From contig NZ_BMZI01000003.1 in assembly GCF_014652715.1 (NCBI RefSeq), positions 398,079-430,226 of the forward strand: a DNA stretch of 32,148 nt, written 5' to 3'. Position 1 is the first letter of the stretch, and each line of letters begins with the position of its first letter. The position numbers were made by a program, and so were the translations under genes. This DNA comes from Salinicola rhizosphaerae (GTDB lineage: Bacteria; Pseudomonadota; Gammaproteobacteria; Pseudomonadales; Halomonadaceae). The notes beneath the pieces were generated by a model, which had not been told where the DNA came from, did not search any database, and saw only the letters and a program-made list of their open reading frames with translations. Shown piece after piece: positions 1 through 8,993 of the stretch.

Positions 1-689
1 ACCATCCACTGCGCCATCACGCTACCGTCTATCTCCGCATTCAGCGAGGTCTGCCCCTCTCGCACGCGATGGGCCGGCATGACATCGCTGCGCAGCGCCA
101 TGAGGTCCGCCGAGTACGCCTTGGTAAACTCGGGATGACCCTGCACGCCGAGGAAACACTCGCCGACCTGGATCAGATAGTGCGGGCAGAAATCGCTCGC
201 GGCGAGGACCTGGGTCTCAGGCGGCAGCACGTTGACCTGATCCTGATGACTCACCAGCAGGTCGAGCCCCTCTTGCCAAGGCGACATCCACGGCTGGCGC
301 CCGGTTATCCGATTGAAGGAGACCCCGACGCCCCAGCCACGCGGACTGCGCTCCACCTCGCCACTCAAGGCCCTGGCAATCACTTGATGCCCGAAACAGA
401 CGCCTACCAGCGGGCACCGCGCCTCCCATAGCCGCCGCACGAAAGCGCAGAGATGATCGATCCAGGCATCGCCGTCGTTGACCCCATGTTTGGAGCCGGT
501 GATCAGCCAGCCGTCGATCTCGCCGATCTCGGCCGCCTCAGGTATGTCATCGTCCAGACAGCGCCAGACCCGAAACGTGAGCGTTGGATCGACCGCCGTG
601 AGCAGTCGCTCGAACTGCTCGGGATAGTTGCCGTGCTTTTCACGCAGTGGCGCCGCGACGTCGTCGCACTGCAGGATGCCGATACGCAT
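1..689 (-). CDS. Class I glutamine amidotransferase (C-terminus cut by window edge)
   Basis: I translated this frame directly; it runs off the left edge without a stop, so at least 229 residues are present. It has the class I (Cys-His-Glu) glutaminase layout: the nucleophile elbow GVCFGHQ with Cys98, and a downstream GHPEFT motif giving His185 and Glu187. No synthetase domain is attached, so it is a stand-alone GATase of the GMP-synthase-like group that removes an amide or gamma-glutamyl group. It lies 50 nt behind the ethanolamine-type permease on the same strand, so the two are probably co-transcribed. In gamma-glutamylation routes for amines, a hydrolase of this fold releases glutamate; that role here is inference from the neighbour. 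The ATG at 689 begins MRIGILQCDD, the usual N-terminus for this group. The true C-terminus is not visible. Confidence 0.9.
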   Translation of the reverse strand, partial: MRIGILQCDDVAAPLREKHGNYPEQFERLLTAVDPTLTFRVWRCLDDDIPEAAEIGEIDGWLITGSKHGVNDGDAWIDHLCAFVRRLWEARCPLVGVCFGHQVIARALSGEVERSPRGWGVGVSFNRITGRQPWMSPWQEGLDLLVSHQDQVNVLPPETQVLAASDFCPHYLIQVGECFLGVQGHPEFTKAYSADLMALRSDVMPAHRVREGQTSLNAEIDGSVMAQWM

Positions 690-739
690 TGCCTCTCCTT
701 GTTGATGAAACGGCTGGCGTTGCCCGGCACCTCCACTCT

Positions 740-2266
740 TCAGGATTTCCCGGGGACCGCCGTGCCGTCATCCGTTGTCGACTTCTGCACCTGTTCGCGG
801 CGCTCCATCGCGAACTCCTCCTCCGGAGAAAGAATCAGACGGTGACGACCGACCAGCGCAAAATAGGCGATAGCGATCGCGAACCAGACGATCACCCCGA
901 GAATGCCGATACGATAAGTAGGGTCGCTCAACTGAAAGCCCAATGTCACTACCGCAATCACGATCGTCACCCACGCCCCCGGCACGCCGAACGGACTGCG
1001 ATAGGGGCGCGGTATGTCGGCGCGATGCTTGCGCAGCAGAATGAAGGATGCCGCCTGCGCGATATAGGAGCACATCGCGCCGAACACCGCCATGTTCAGC
1101 AGCGTGCCACCAATCACCGCAGAGCCCTCGTCCACACCGAGGCCGACGAACAGCACCAGCATGATGACGAGCCCCAGACAGGCGCCGGCGATCATCGCCA
1201 CGTGCGGCGTCTTGCGCGTGCCGTGAGTGATCGATAACCAGGTCGGGAAATAGCCGGCTCGCGAGAGCGAGTAGATCTGCCGACCCTGGGCGAAGATGAT
1301 CGTGTGAAAGCTCGAGATCAGTCCGATGATCGCCACCAGCGCCAGCACTTTCGCCAGACCGCTGCCGTAGATCGCCGCAAACCCGTCGAGCAAAGGCTCT
1401 CCGCTCTGCCCCAGCGCATAGGCGCCGACACCCACGACCGAAGGGTTCAGAAACAGGATCATCGAGGCCGAGACGATCAGCGTGATCATGCCGAGAATGA
1501 TCCCCTTGGGCATGTCACGTTTCGGATCGACGGACTCCTCCGCCGCCAGCGGCAGCTGCTCGATGGCGAGAAAGAGCCAGACCGCGAACGGCAGCGCTGC
1601 CAGCGCACCGCCGATACCCATCGGCAAAAACGGACCACCACCACCCGGCAGCTCCTCGCCGCCCGGGCCAATATTGAGCGCCCAGGTCGAGAAATCGATA
1701 TTGGGCAGCGCCGATATCCAGAAAACGACCAGCACGGCCAGCGCCAGCAGCGTAACGGTCAGGGTCACTTTGAACGAGAGTTCGACACCGACGATGTTGA
1801 GCCCGACGAACAGGATGTAGCCGATGATCCACCATACAGGCTGCATTGCGGCCGGCGTCTCGAAGATGCTGCCGAGATAGGAACCGATGAAAAATACGAT
1901 GACCGCCGGCGTGAGAATGTACTCGACGTTTTCGCAAAGCCCAGTCACGAACCCGCCCCAGGGCCCCATGGAAGAGCGCGCGAACGAGTACGCCGCACCG
2001 GTATGCGGCAGGGCCGGTGACATCTCCGCGATACAGAAAGTCAGACCCAGGTACATGATGGCGATGACGATCGTCGCCAGCACCATGCCACCCCAGCCGC
2101 CGATGGCGAGCCCCAGATTCCAACCGGAATAATGCCCGGAGATGACCGCACCGACGCCCAGCGCCCAAAGCGACCAGGGGCCGGCGTAGCGGCTCAGACC
2201 ACGTTTGTCGAAATAGCTGGTGTCTTCCTGGCGATAACGGATATTGGATGCCGCTTGCTTGTCCAT
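740..2266 (-). CDS. eat: Ethanolamine-type amino acid/amine permease (APC superfamily)
   Basis: A 508-residue integral membrane transporter of the APC superfamily with about 12 hydrophobic segments. The N-terminal stretch (residues 17-60: YFDKRGLSRYAGPWSLWALG followed by VGAVISGHYSGWN) and the GGWGG motif are characteristic of the ethanolamine permease subfamily, which imports ethanolamine by ion coupling across the inner membrane. The tail (about residues 470-508) is charged and cytoplasmic. The ATG at 2266 is preceded by GGGAG with a 6-nt spacer. The gene leads a two-gene minus-strand unit with the glutamine amidotransferase. No eutBC ammonia-lyase genes are seen, so ethanolamine could be processed by gamma-glutamylation instead, or the lyase may be encoded elsewhere. 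Family assignment is firm; the exact substrate is from subfamily resemblance. Confidence 0.87.
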   Translation of the reverse strand: MDKQAASNIRYRQEDTSYFDKRGLSRYAGPWSLWALGVGAVISGHYSGWNLGLAIGGWGGMVLATIVIAIMYLGLTFCIAEMSPALPHTGAAYSFARSSMGPWGGFVTGLCENVEYILTPAVIVFFIGSYLGSIFETPAAMQPVWWIIGYILFVGLNIVGVELSFKVTLTVTLLALAVLVVFWISALPNIDFSTWALNIGPGGEELPGGGGPFLPMGIGGALAALPFAVWLFLAIEQLPLAAEESVDPKRDMPKGIILGMITLIVSASMILFLNPSVVGVGAYALGQSGEPLLDGFAAIYGSGLAKVLALVAIIGLISSFHTIIFAQGRQIYSLSRAGYFPTWLSITHGTRKTPHVAMIAGACLGLVIMLVLFVGLGVDEGSAVIGGTLLNMAVFGAMCSYIAQAASFILLRKHRADIPRPYRSPFGVPGAWVTIVIAVVTLGFQLSDPTYRIGILGVIVWFAIAIAYFALVGRHRLILSPEEEFAMERREQVQKSTTDDGTAVPGKS

Positions 2267-2666
2267 GCTTCTCTCCCGCCGGTTGGCGTTTGTCGTTGTT
2301 GTAGAGAGTTGTCGAGATCAGGCGAGATCGGCCATTACCGACTCTCACGAGCGAGGATGCTCAACAAATACTGCAGCCGCGCGTCCACCGCAATCCCCGT
2401 AGCGCATGTGAACGAACAAAACGAGCGAGAACGGGAAAGCGCCCGATGACAATCCCTCTCGAGAGCAACGTTAGACAGCAATTGTTTACCGTTCTTCTCT
2501 AGTGGGGCCCCAGAGCGGTCAGTATGCTGCTGAAGATGTGATAGACGACGGCAGCCCTCGATGGCGCCGCGACGACAGACGATGCGCCCACGGCACGACG
2601 CTTGGCACTCGGTCGATGCCTGTGGCAGCGGATCGCGATAACGCAGAGACCGCAGCAGGGCAAGTT
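2267..2666. other. Divergent intergenic region, no gene seen
   Basis: This 400-nt spacer separates the minus-strand permease from the plus-strand small membrane protein and must hold both promoters. It is AT-richer than its surroundings around 2475-2500. It contains the palindrome CTCTCGAGAG at 2457-2466. I found no convincing sigma-70 pair, no sigma-54 GG/GC element and no coding potential beyond a poor upstream extension of the gene at 2667. Confidence 0.5.
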
Positions 2667-3209
2667 ATGGATCAATGGCTTCATCATTCCCAGGAGGAGA
2701 TCGCGCTCGGCATCGGGCTCTGCGCGCTGCTCCTGATTTATCGACGATTGCCAGATCAGCGCTCGACACTGATCCTGGGCTTGGCGCTATCGGCATGCAC
2801 GCTGCTGCCCATGCACCCCGACTGGACGCCGGAACTCTCTGCTTTGCTCCTGCTGCTGGCGGCGATCGCTCACCGCCAGTCGTTCACGCTGCCTGACTGG
2901 GTTCTCGGTGCGCTGCCATCGTCTCGTCTACCCGTTTTCCAGACCGCCCGGCCGCAGCCTCGCACCGAGGCCGCGGTACAGGTAACCTCTCATCCCGTCA
3001 ACGGCACGCTGCAGGTCTTTCACCTGTCGCGCTGGTTCGAGGCGGTACTGATCGACCCCGCCAATCCACCGTTGCGCGATGGCGAGACTGTCTACCTGAT
3101 TCGCTACGATACCCGTCAGGCCTGGGTCAGCCGGGTTCGCAGTGGCACACCGGTAAAACCGCCCGGCTCGCACTTCGGTCGACTGCGCTGGCAGTGGCAG
3201 CTCGGCTGA
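2667..3209 (+). CDS. Hypothetical membrane protein, 180 aa
   Basis: I do not recognise this protein. From the ATG at 2667 it has 180 residues. Residues about 10-70 hold two or three hydrophobic segments separated by short charged loops (including the arginine-containing YRRLPDQR). Residues about 90-180 form a soluble, beta-rich-looking domain ending in WQWQLG. A membrane anchor plus small soluble domain recalls NfeD-like or holin-like small proteins, but no diagnostic motif is seen. The frame is open upstream to 2502, but that part is arginine-rich, unlike the rest, while an AGGG stands 7 nt before the ATG at 2667. It converges on the AbrB-family gene with a 62-nt gap. Confidence 0.65.
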   Translation: MDQWLHHSQEEIALGIGLCALLLIYRRLPDQRSTLILGLALSACTLLPMHPDWTPELSALLLLLAAIAHRQSFTLPDWVLGALPSSRLPVFQTARPQPRTEAAVQVTSHPVNGTLQVFHLSRWFEAVLIDPANPPLRDGETVYLIRYDTRQAWVSRVRSGTPVKPPGSHFGRLRWQWQLG

Positions 3210-3271
3210 GATCCGCGTTCGACGGACTTCAATCACCCGCGCGTTTGAACGGCGCGCCCCCGCCTGTCCGT

Positions 3272-4405
3272 TTACGACGCCGAAGCGGGCCTGGCGAAGC
3301 GTGCCACCAGCCTGGCCATCCCCGGCCCGACCAGAATCACGGTAAACAGTCGCATCGTCTGCAGCGCGACGACGAGCCCGACATCGGCATGGGTATCGAT
3401 GGCGATGATCGTCATCGAGTCTAGCCCGCCTGGGCTTGTCCCCAGGTAAGCCGTGATGAATCGGGTGTGGATAAGTAGCGTGATCAGCCAGCCGGAAACG
3501 GCGCACATGGCGATGAGCAGCAGCGACGCCAGAATCATCTTGCTCAGCGCGCGGGCAATGTTATGCACGGTCTCACGATCGAAGCGCAGACCGACGTAGG
3601 TACCGATGATGCCGTAGGCGAGCTCGAGCAGCGGCTGCGGCAGCCTGATCTCCACCACGCCGGTGAGATGCAGCACCGTACCGAGCACCACCGGCCCCAG
3701 CAGAGCCCCCGCCGGCAGTCGACGATCGAAGAGCCACACGCCCGCGACGATGATGCCGAGCGTGGCCATCAGTTGGCCGCCTTCGCCCAGTGTATGTGGC
3801 AGGCCGACGGCGTGATGACTCTCGCCGGAATCCGTCACGCCCAGGTAGTGGCTGACCAGCGCACCGACGAGCACGACGCACACCACGCGAACGTACTGCA
3901 TGGCAGCAACGATACGCGGATCGGCATCGCTCTCTTCAGCCATCGCCACCATCGCCGCCGCCGCGCCTGGCGTCGTCCCCCATGCTGCCGTGGTACCGGG
4001 CAGCCCACCGTAGCGGACCAGCCCGATGCCGACGATCAGGCTCAACAGCAGCGTGATGGCCGTCGCCAGCAGCATCACCGGCCAGGTGTCGAGAATCTCC
4101 AGCAGCACCGACATCGTCAGCGTCTGCGCGATCAGCACCCCGATCGTGCCCTGGCTCAGCTTGAAGCAGACTCGCGGCAGCTTCAGGCCGCCGATCGTCA
4201 CGCCGTAGGTGATCGCCACGGCCATCGGTCCGATGAAACCACCGGCCGGCATATGAACCGCGTCGAGTAGACGATTGGCGAGAATGCAGGCCAGAGCAAG
4301 CAGCAGCCAGCGCGCCCAAGTCGGGAGCACGGGGCGGGAAGAGGCAGGATCAGGGGGCAAGGCGGGGCTCCGATAAAAGCCTGATGATAGCAGCTTAACG
4401 ATCAC
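3272..4405 (-). CDS. AbrB-family inner-membrane protein (AmoA/AbrB duplicated domain)
   Basis: A roughly 360-377-residue polytopic membrane protein of the AbrB family (Pfam PF05145). Despite the name, these are integral membrane proteins of unclear transport function, not DNA-binding regulators. The family's internal duplication is visible: the first half contains GGLPGTTAAWGTTPGAAAAM with QYVRV downstream, and the second half repeats it as TSPGGLDSM, an acidic segment and LQTMRL. About ten hydrophobic helices are present. The start is uncertain. The GTG at 4405 has no Shine-Dalgarno, whereas the in-frame TTG at 4360 follows GGAG with a 7-nt spacer and would start nearer the first helix, as usual in the family. 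It is monocistronic, divergent from the sugar dehydrogenase gene. Confidence 0.85.
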   Translation of the reverse strand: MIVKLLSSGFYRSPALPPDPASSRPVLPTWARWLLLALACILANRLLDAVHMPAGGFIGPMAVAITYGVTIGGLKLPRVCFKLSQGTIGVLIAQTLTMSVLLEILDTWPVMLLATAITLLLSLIVGIGLVRYGGLPGTTAAWGTTPGAAAAMVAMAEESDADPRIVAAMQYVRVVCVVLVGALVSHYLGVTDSGESHHAVGLPHTLGEGGQLMATLGIIVAGVWLFDRRLPAGALLGPVVLGTVLHLTGVVEIRLPQPLLELAYGIIGTYVGLRFDRETVHNIARALSKMILASLLLIAMCAVSGWLITLLIHTRFITAYLGTSPGGLDSMTIIAIDTHADVGLVVALQTMRLFTVILVGPGMARLVARFARPASAS

Positions 4406-4553
4406 GAGATCGTGTTTGTCGACAATCTTATGGTGGGTTTTTGTGACGCGCCGCCACTGCGGTCGAGCTTAATCTGCACCTCAGTTTCGAGGCTGACCAA
4501 GCTGCTACAGTGAATATCGTCGATGTTTCTCTCAACGCGACAGGATGCCCGCC

Positions 4554-5780
4554 ATGCTTCGTACCTTGATGACGTCTTCCAGTACGGCCTTGCTGCTCGG
4601 TTTCAGCCTCGATGCCCTGGCTCAGCACACCGCCAATGAGCCCGTGCCGACCCCACCGCCCAACGCCACCGACCAGACACCCGCCTTCGAGGGCCAGACC
4701 CGGGCGCCTTCGCTAGGCGAACCGCCGGCGCTGGAGATCACACCCATCGCCGAAGGACTGGATCATCCGTGGGGGCTTGCGTTTCTCGATAGCGATACGG
4801 CGCTGGTGACCGAGCGCCCCGGGCGGCTCCGCGCCGTGGATCTCGCGGCCGGCACGCTGTCGGATCCCGTCGCGGGGGTGCCCACCGTGGATGCCCGCGG
4901 CCAGGGTGGGCTACTGGACGTCTCGCTTCACCCGGACTTCGCCGACAATCGCCGCGTCTACCTCTCCTACGCCGAGGCGAGGGGCGACGGCGCCAACGGT
5001 ACCAGCGTGGCCCGCGGCGTGCTGAGCCAGGATCATTCGCGCTTGGAAGACGTCGAGGTGATTTTCCGGCAGACACCCGCCTGGGTGTCGACCAAGCACT
5101 TCGGCTCCCGCCTGGTCTGGGACGACGCGGGCCGGCTCTACGTGACGCTCGGCGAGCGCTCGTTGACCGAGCCTCGCCAGCTGGCTCAGCAGACCGACAG
5201 CTATCTGGGCAAGGTGGTGAGAGTACTCGAGGATGGCAGCACGCCCGAGGACAACCCCTTTGCCAACGGCAGTGACGGCGCACCGGCGGTCTGGTCCTAC
5301 GGCCATCGCAATATCCAGGGGGCTGCCTGGCAGTCGGAGAGCGGCAGGCTATGGACCATCGAACACGGTCCGCGCGGTGGAGATGAACTCAACGTTCCCG
5401 CCGCTGGCAAGAACTACGGCTGGCCGGTGATCACCTACGGTGAGGACTACAGCGGCGCCCCCATCGGTGACGGCATCACTGCCCAGTCGGGCATGGAACA
5501 GCCGGTCTATTACTGGGACCCGGTCATTGCCCCGGGCGACATGACCTTTTACCACGGAGAGCGATTCCCCGACTGGCAGGGCGATATTCTCATCGCCTCG
5601 CTCTCGCCCGGCGGTGTGGTGCGGCTGACGCTCGACGGCGACCGCGTCGCGGGCGAGCAGCGGATGCTGGAATCGCTTGGGCGCGTGCGGGATGTCGATA
5701 CCGGGCCGGAGGGTGCGCTGTGGCTATTGACCGATGCCAGCGACGGCGCGCTGATTCGCGTAACGCCCGAAGAGGGCTGA
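4554..5780 (+). CDS. Periplasmic PQQ-dependent sugar dehydrogenase (YliI/Asd type)
   Basis: A 408-residue exported protein. Residues 1-24 form a signal peptide ending LDALAQ, followed by a proline/threonine-rich linker to about residue 50 and then a six-bladed beta-propeller of the glucose/sorbosone dehydrogenase family. Family motifs seen in order are GLDHPWGLAFL, the LLDVSLHPDF block bearing the catalytic histidine, HFGSRLVW, SYGHRNIQGA, EHGPRGGDELN and KNYGWPVITYG. These enzymes oxidise aldose sugars with PQQ as cofactor in the periplasm and pass electrons to the respiratory chain; PQQ must come from elsewhere. The ATG at 4554 has AGGA with an 8-nt spacer; the ATG at 4545 overlaps that site and is less likely. 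The protein has a longer linker than E. coli YliI. Confidence 0.9.
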   Translation: MLRTLMTSSSTALLLGFSLDALAQHTANEPVPTPPPNATDQTPAFEGQTRAPSLGEPPALEITPIAEGLDHPWGLAFLDSDTALVTERPGRLRAVDLAAGTLSDPVAGVPTVDARGQGGLLDVSLHPDFADNRRVYLSYAEARGDGANGTSVARGVLSQDHSRLEDVEVIFRQTPAWVSTKHFGSRLVWDDAGRLYVTLGERSLTEPRQLAQQTDSYLGKVVRVLEDGSTPEDNPFANGSDGAPAVWSYGHRNIQGAAWQSESGRLWTIEHGPRGGDELNVPAAGKNYGWPVITYGEDYSGAPIGDGITAQSGMEQPVYYWDPVIAPGDMTFYHGERFPDWQGDILIASLSPGGVVRLTLDGDRVAGEQRMLESLGRVRDVDTGPEGALWLLTDASDGALIRVTPEEG

Positions 5781-5810
5781 TCGCGTGGTCCTTCGTCCTA
5801 TACGCCAGAT

Positions 5811-6308
5811 TTACGCCAGCGGCAGATGGATGATCGCACCGCGAAGGCCTCGCCCATCGCACCAAAGCTTGCCAAGCGTGATCGGCAGCCGAAACCGCCG
5901 TTTGCCGGCTGCGCCGGGGTTCAACAGCAGTCGCTGCCGGTCGCCGAGCGTCTGCCACTCGTTGCGCGGCTTGTGCGAGTGGCCGTGCAGGACGCATTCG
6001 CAGTCCATCGCGTCGTCGACATCGGCGATGTCGTGAATGAGCTGGCAGCGATGGCCATCGATCGACAGCAGACGGATGGCCGGCAGCGTCGCGCAGCCAC
6101 CCTCACGATCGACATTGCCGCGAATGGCATAGAGGGGCGCCATTTCGCCCAAGCGATCGAGAATGGCCGGGTCACCGACATCGCCTAGATGCAGAATCGG
6201 AGAGCAGTCAGCTAATAGCGCCAGCGCCTCGTCTCGCAAGAGCCCGTGGGTATCGGAGATGACGCCCACGGGCGCTGCGGTCTCGATGATTTCCGGCGTT
6301 GGCGTCAT
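5811..6308 (-). CDS. YfcE/MJ0936-type metallophosphoesterase
   Basis: A 165-residue calcineurin-like phosphoesterase. The two-metal motifs are intact: ISDTHG (D-x-H, residues about 17-22), LGDVGD (G-D), RGNVD (G-N), LHGHSHKP (G-H-S-H), and a final LLNPGAAG. Enzymes of this small family hydrolyse phosphodiesters or phosphomonoesters in the cytosol using Mn or a similar metal; the natural substrate is mostly unknown. The ATG at 6308 has only a weak ribosome binding site. It lies 41 nt downstream of the small secreted protein gene on the same strand and ends 30 nt from the stop of the convergent sugar dehydrogenase gene. Confidence 0.9.
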   Translation of the reverse strand: MTPTPEIIETAAPVGVISDTHGLLRDEALALLADCSPILHLGDVGDPAILDRLGEMAPLYAIRGNVDREGGCATLPAIRLLSIDGHRCQLIHDIADVDDAMDCECVLHGHSHKPRNEWQTLGDRQRLLLNPGAAGKRRFRLPITLGKLWCDGRGLRGAIIHLPLA

Positions 6309-6349
6309 CGCTCGAGCCGGTCTACCGCCAAATCGATCTTGCGCTTCAT

Positions 6350-6796
6350 TCAGGCACCGCCCGGGTGCGACTTGGCCGTCGAGGACATCTCGGCGTCCTT
6401 GAACGTGACGTTACCCTCGTTGTCGACCTCGCAGGTCAGGTTGTACATCGCGTTGCCGCTCGCCAGCAGGTCGACGCGCAGCGTGAACGGCTCATCGCTG
6501 TCGCTGTTCTCTTCATAGTCGAAAGCGTTGGTTTCGATGATGCTGTTATCGGCAATCTCGTCGCCTTCATCGCTCTCCTCGACCGCCAGCTCATGACACT
6601 GCTTGGCCAGCGGCGGCGCCCCTTCCCGCTGAACGCGGGTTTCACTCGCAGGGTCCTGTCCCGTGACCATGTCGCCGCTTTTCTTGTGGATCAGCGGCTC
6701 GTCGCTCACTTTGTCCTGCGCCTGAGCAGCACCGGACATTAGCAGCGCACCGAAAGCCAGCCCCATCACGCTTCGCTTCATGGATATCGACAACAT
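6350..6796 (-). CDS. Small acidic secreted protein of unknown function
   Basis: 148 residues with a clear signal peptide (MLSISMKRSVMGLAFGALLM, cleavage after SGAAQA). The mature part is rich in Asp and Glu, especially around the EESDEGDE and EENSDSDE stretches, as is typical of exported proteins in halophiles. It has two cysteines (CHELAVEES and LTCEVDNEGN) that could form a disulfide. I do not recognise a family. The ATG at 6796 follows GGAGG with a 6-nt spacer, a strong site; a TTG one codon earlier is not needed. The gene has its own likely promoter at 6870-6875 and a leader hairpin, and sits just upstream of the phosphoesterase gene. Confidence 0.75.
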   Translation of the reverse strand: MLSISMKRSVMGLAFGALLMSGAAQAQDKVSDEPLIHKKSGDMVTGQDPASETRVQREGAPPLAKQCHELAVEESDEGDEIADNSIIETNAFDYEENSDSDEPFTLRVDLLASGNAMYNLTCEVDNEGNVTFKDAEMSSTAKSHPGGA

Positions 6797-6829
6797 CAAT
6801 CACCTCCGAGTTGAAAACTTCCTTGTTCA

Positions 6830-6863
6830 GCGGCGTGCCGAATCATCCGATCCAGCACGCCGC
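6830..6863 (-). other. 9-bp inverted repeat, leader hairpin or ilvD terminator
   Basis: GCGGCGTGC at 6830-6838 pairs perfectly with GCACGCCGC at 6855-6863 across a 16-nt loop. It lies just downstream of the TACACT box at 6875-6870, so in the transcript of the small secreted protein it would form at or near the 5' end, where such stems often protect mRNA. There is no T-run directly after it on the minus strand, so a terminator for ilvD is possible but less well supported. Confidence 0.5.
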
Positions 6864-6869
6864 CAACAA

Positions 6870-6875
6870 AGTGTA
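6870..6875 (-). promoter_or_regulatory. Candidate -10 element for the small secreted protein gene
   Basis: On the minus strand TACACT stands about 75 nt upstream of the ATG at 6796, in a short AT-rich patch of the 108-nt gap. No good -35 is seen at the usual distance. The assignment rests on position and match to the -10 consensus only. Confidence 0.3.
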
Positions 6876-6904
6876 GTCAATCCCGATCACGTCGATATGC
6901 CGCG

Positions 6905-8656
6905 TCAGTCGATCTCGTCACTCAGCGCTTCCGGCAGATCCGTGACCGCGCCCTTCGAAGCCGAACTGACCGTCTTGGCGTATTTCGCCAGGGTGCCGCG
7001 GGTGTAGCGCGGCGCCGGGCGTTTCCAGGCAGCGCGACGGCGCTGCATTTCGGCGTCGTCGATATGCACGGTCATGATGTCGTTCTCGGCGTCGATGGTG
7101 ATTTCATCGCCATCCTCGACCAGCCCGATCGGACCGCCGACGAAGGCTTCCGGCGTGATATGGCCCACCACGAAGCCGTGGCTGCCACCGGAAAAGCGCC
7201 CATCGGTGATCAGCGCCACCTTGTCACCCAGTCCGCGCCCCATGATGGCCGACGTCGGGGTGAGCATTTCCCGCATGCCGGGCCCGCCCTTCGGACCTTC
7301 GTAGCGGATCACGATCACGTCGCCAGCGACGACCGTCAGGTCGTTGATACGCGCCTGGGCTTCCTCCTCCGAGTTGTAGACCCGCGCGCGGCCGGTGAAG
7401 CGCGTCCCCTCCTTGCCGGTGATCTTGGCGACCGCACCCTCAGGGGCCAGGTTGCCGTAGAGAATGCGCAAGTGACTGCTCGTTTTGACCGGGTTATCCA
7501 GCGGCTTGATGATCTGCTGATCCATCGGATACGGCGTCACGTCAGCCAGATTCTCGGCCAACGTTTTGCCGGTGACGGTGAGGCAGTCGCCGTGCAGCAG
7601 CCCGGCATCGAGCAGGATCTTCATCAATGGCTGAATTCCGCCGATGGCGACCAGCTCGCTCATCATGTAGTGGCCGCTCGGGCGCACATCGGCCAGCACC
7701 GGCACACGCTTGCCGATCTCGGTGAAATCGTCGAGCGAGAGCTCGACCCCGATGGTGTTGGCGATCGCCAGCAGGTGCAGCACCGCGTTGGTCGAGCCGC
7801 CGAGGGCGATCACCACGGTGATGGCGTTCTCGAACGCCTCGCGGGTCATGATGTCCGACGGCTTGATATCCAGCTCCAGCAGCTCGAGCACCGCCTCGCC
7901 GGCCGCACGGCTATCGTCATGCTTGGTCTGCGAGACGGCTTCCTGCGCGGAGGAGTTGGGCAGACTCATGCCCATCGCCTCGATGGCGGAGGCCATGGTA
8001 TTGGCGGTATACATGCCACCGCAGGAGCCCGGCCCCGGAATGGCGGTCTCCTCGATCTGCTTGACCTCGATCAGCGACTTGTTGCCCTGGGAGTAGGCGC
8101 CCATTGCCTCGAAGACCGAGACGATATCGGTATGCCCCGCCCCCGGCTGGATCGTGCCGCCGTAGACGAAGAGCCCAGGGCGGTTCAATCGTGCCAGGCC
8201 GATCATGCAACCGGGCATGTTCTTGTCGCAGCCGCCGATCGCCACCACGCCATCGAACCCTTCGCAGCCAACCACGGCCTCGATGGAGTCGGCGATGATC
8301 TCGCGCGAAGCCATCGAGTACTTCATGCCTTCGGTGCCGTTGGCGATACCGTCGGAGATGGTGATGGTGTTGAACACCACACCCTTGCCGCCCGCCGCAT
8401 CCGCACCGTCGCTAGCCGCATCCGCCAGCACGTTGATGTGGCTGTTGCAGGGCGTGACCCGACTCCAGGTCGAGGCAATGCCGATCTGCGGTTTCTTGAA
8501 GTCGTCGTCGTTGAATCCGACCGCGCGCAGCATGGCGCGGCTGGCCGCCTTGCCGGGCCCGTCGACGACCTTCGCCGAGTGACGTCGGCGGTGATCGGTG
8601 TTCTCGGATGGCGAATTGCCTGAATTCGGGTCGTCGGGGAAGTCCTGCTGGCTCAT
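6905..8656 (-). CDS. ilvD: Dihydroxy-acid dehydratase
   Basis: 583 residues; dehydrates 2,3-dihydroxy-isovalerate and 2,3-dihydroxy-3-methylvalerate to the 2-keto acids in the cytosolic pathway to valine, isoleucine and leucine. The IlvD/Edd signatures are clear: TPCNSHIN (Cys70), [10 protein letters not shown] (Cys143) and [14 protein letters not shown] (Cys212), three cysteines that can hold an iron-sulfur cluster, and near the C-terminus [19 protein letters not shown] with the catalytic serine region. TPCN-type motifs fit the [2Fe-2S] subgroup; this is inferred. The frame is open upstream to 8812, but the ATG at 8656 has GGAG with a 7-nt spacer and the extra residues are arginine-rich and unlike the family. 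It is transcribed alone and divergently from the LysR gene. Confidence 0.95.
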   Translation of the reverse strand: MSQQDFPDDPNSGNSPSENTDHRRRHSAKVVDGPGKAASRAMLRAVGFNDDDFKKPQIGIASTWSRVTPCNSHINVLADAASDGADAAGGKGVVFNTITISDGIANGTEGMKYSMASREIIADSIEAVVGCEGFDGVVAIGGCDKNMPGCMIGLARLNRPGLFVYGGTIQPGAGHTDIVSVFEAMGAYSQGNKSLIEVKQIEETAIPGPGSCGGMYTANTMASAIEAMGMSLPNSSAQEAVSQTKHDDSRAAGEAVLELLELDIKPSDIMTREAFENAITVVIALGGSTNAVLHLLAIANTIGVELSLDDFTEIGKRVPVLADVRPSGHYMMSELVAIGGIQPLMKILLDAGLLHGDCLTVTGKTLAENLADVTPYPMDQQIIKPLDNPVKTSSHLRILYGNLAPEGAVAKITGKEGTRFTGRARVYNSEEEAQARINDLTVVAGDVIVIRYEGPKGGPGMREMLTPTSAIMGRGLGDKVALITDGRFSGGSHGFVVGHITPEAFVGGPIGLVEDGDEITIDAENDIMTVHIDDAEMQRRRAAWKRPAPRYTRGTLAKYAKTVSSASKGAVTDLPEALSDEID

Positions 8657-8993
8657 CGGGCGCTCCTCATATCGTGCGGATATCGTTCTGGCTGCCGCCG
8701 GACTGGGGGACCGACGGCAGGCAATGCATCGTTGCGGCCAGGGCGCGTTGGCGACGCGCCGAGCGCCATGGCTCGCGGGCGGTTTACAGCGGGCGTCACG
8801 GTCGAATGACACCCCGCCGGCACGGCGAGCTCTTGTGAAGCGATTCGGCGAAACCGGCGTCGGGGATGAGGCCAGTGTAGCGGCCGGCGTCCGCCTCGGT
8901 CACCCGCTCGCAGCGCGGGTTGCGTCCGCGATGTGACATACTCGCCGCATTCCGACGCGCAGCGACGCTCACGCCGACCGCCGAGAGATCACC
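8657..8993. other. Divergent intergenic region between ilvD and the LysR gene
   Basis: 337 nt without a gene. It holds the ilvD leader and the LysR promoter. GGCGCGT at 8742-8748 pairs with ACGCGCC at 8754-8760 (7-bp stem, 5-nt loop), about 90 nt upstream of ilvD. No leader peptide rich in Leu, Ile or Val is seen, so classical attenuation is not supported. Confidence 0.5.
8934..8942 (+). promoter_or_regulatory. Candidate extended -10 promoter of the LysR gene
   Basis: TG-A-CATACT at 8934-8942 matches an extended -10 box 52 nt upstream of the ATG at 8994. No -35 match is seen at 17 nt, which extended -10 promoters tolerate. Sequence match only. Confidence 0.35.

Noticed and set aside
7064-8623. 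519-codon open frame on the plus strand opposite ilvD
   Set aside because: Its translation is His/Asp/Arg-rich without family motifs, as expected for the shadow of a GC-rich gene, while ilvD on the other strand is complete with all motifs.
8657-8812. N-terminal extension or attenuator leader peptide of ilvD
   Set aside because: The extension is arginine-rich and unlike the family, a good ribosome binding site precedes the ATG at 8656, and there is no run of Leu, Ile or Val codons.
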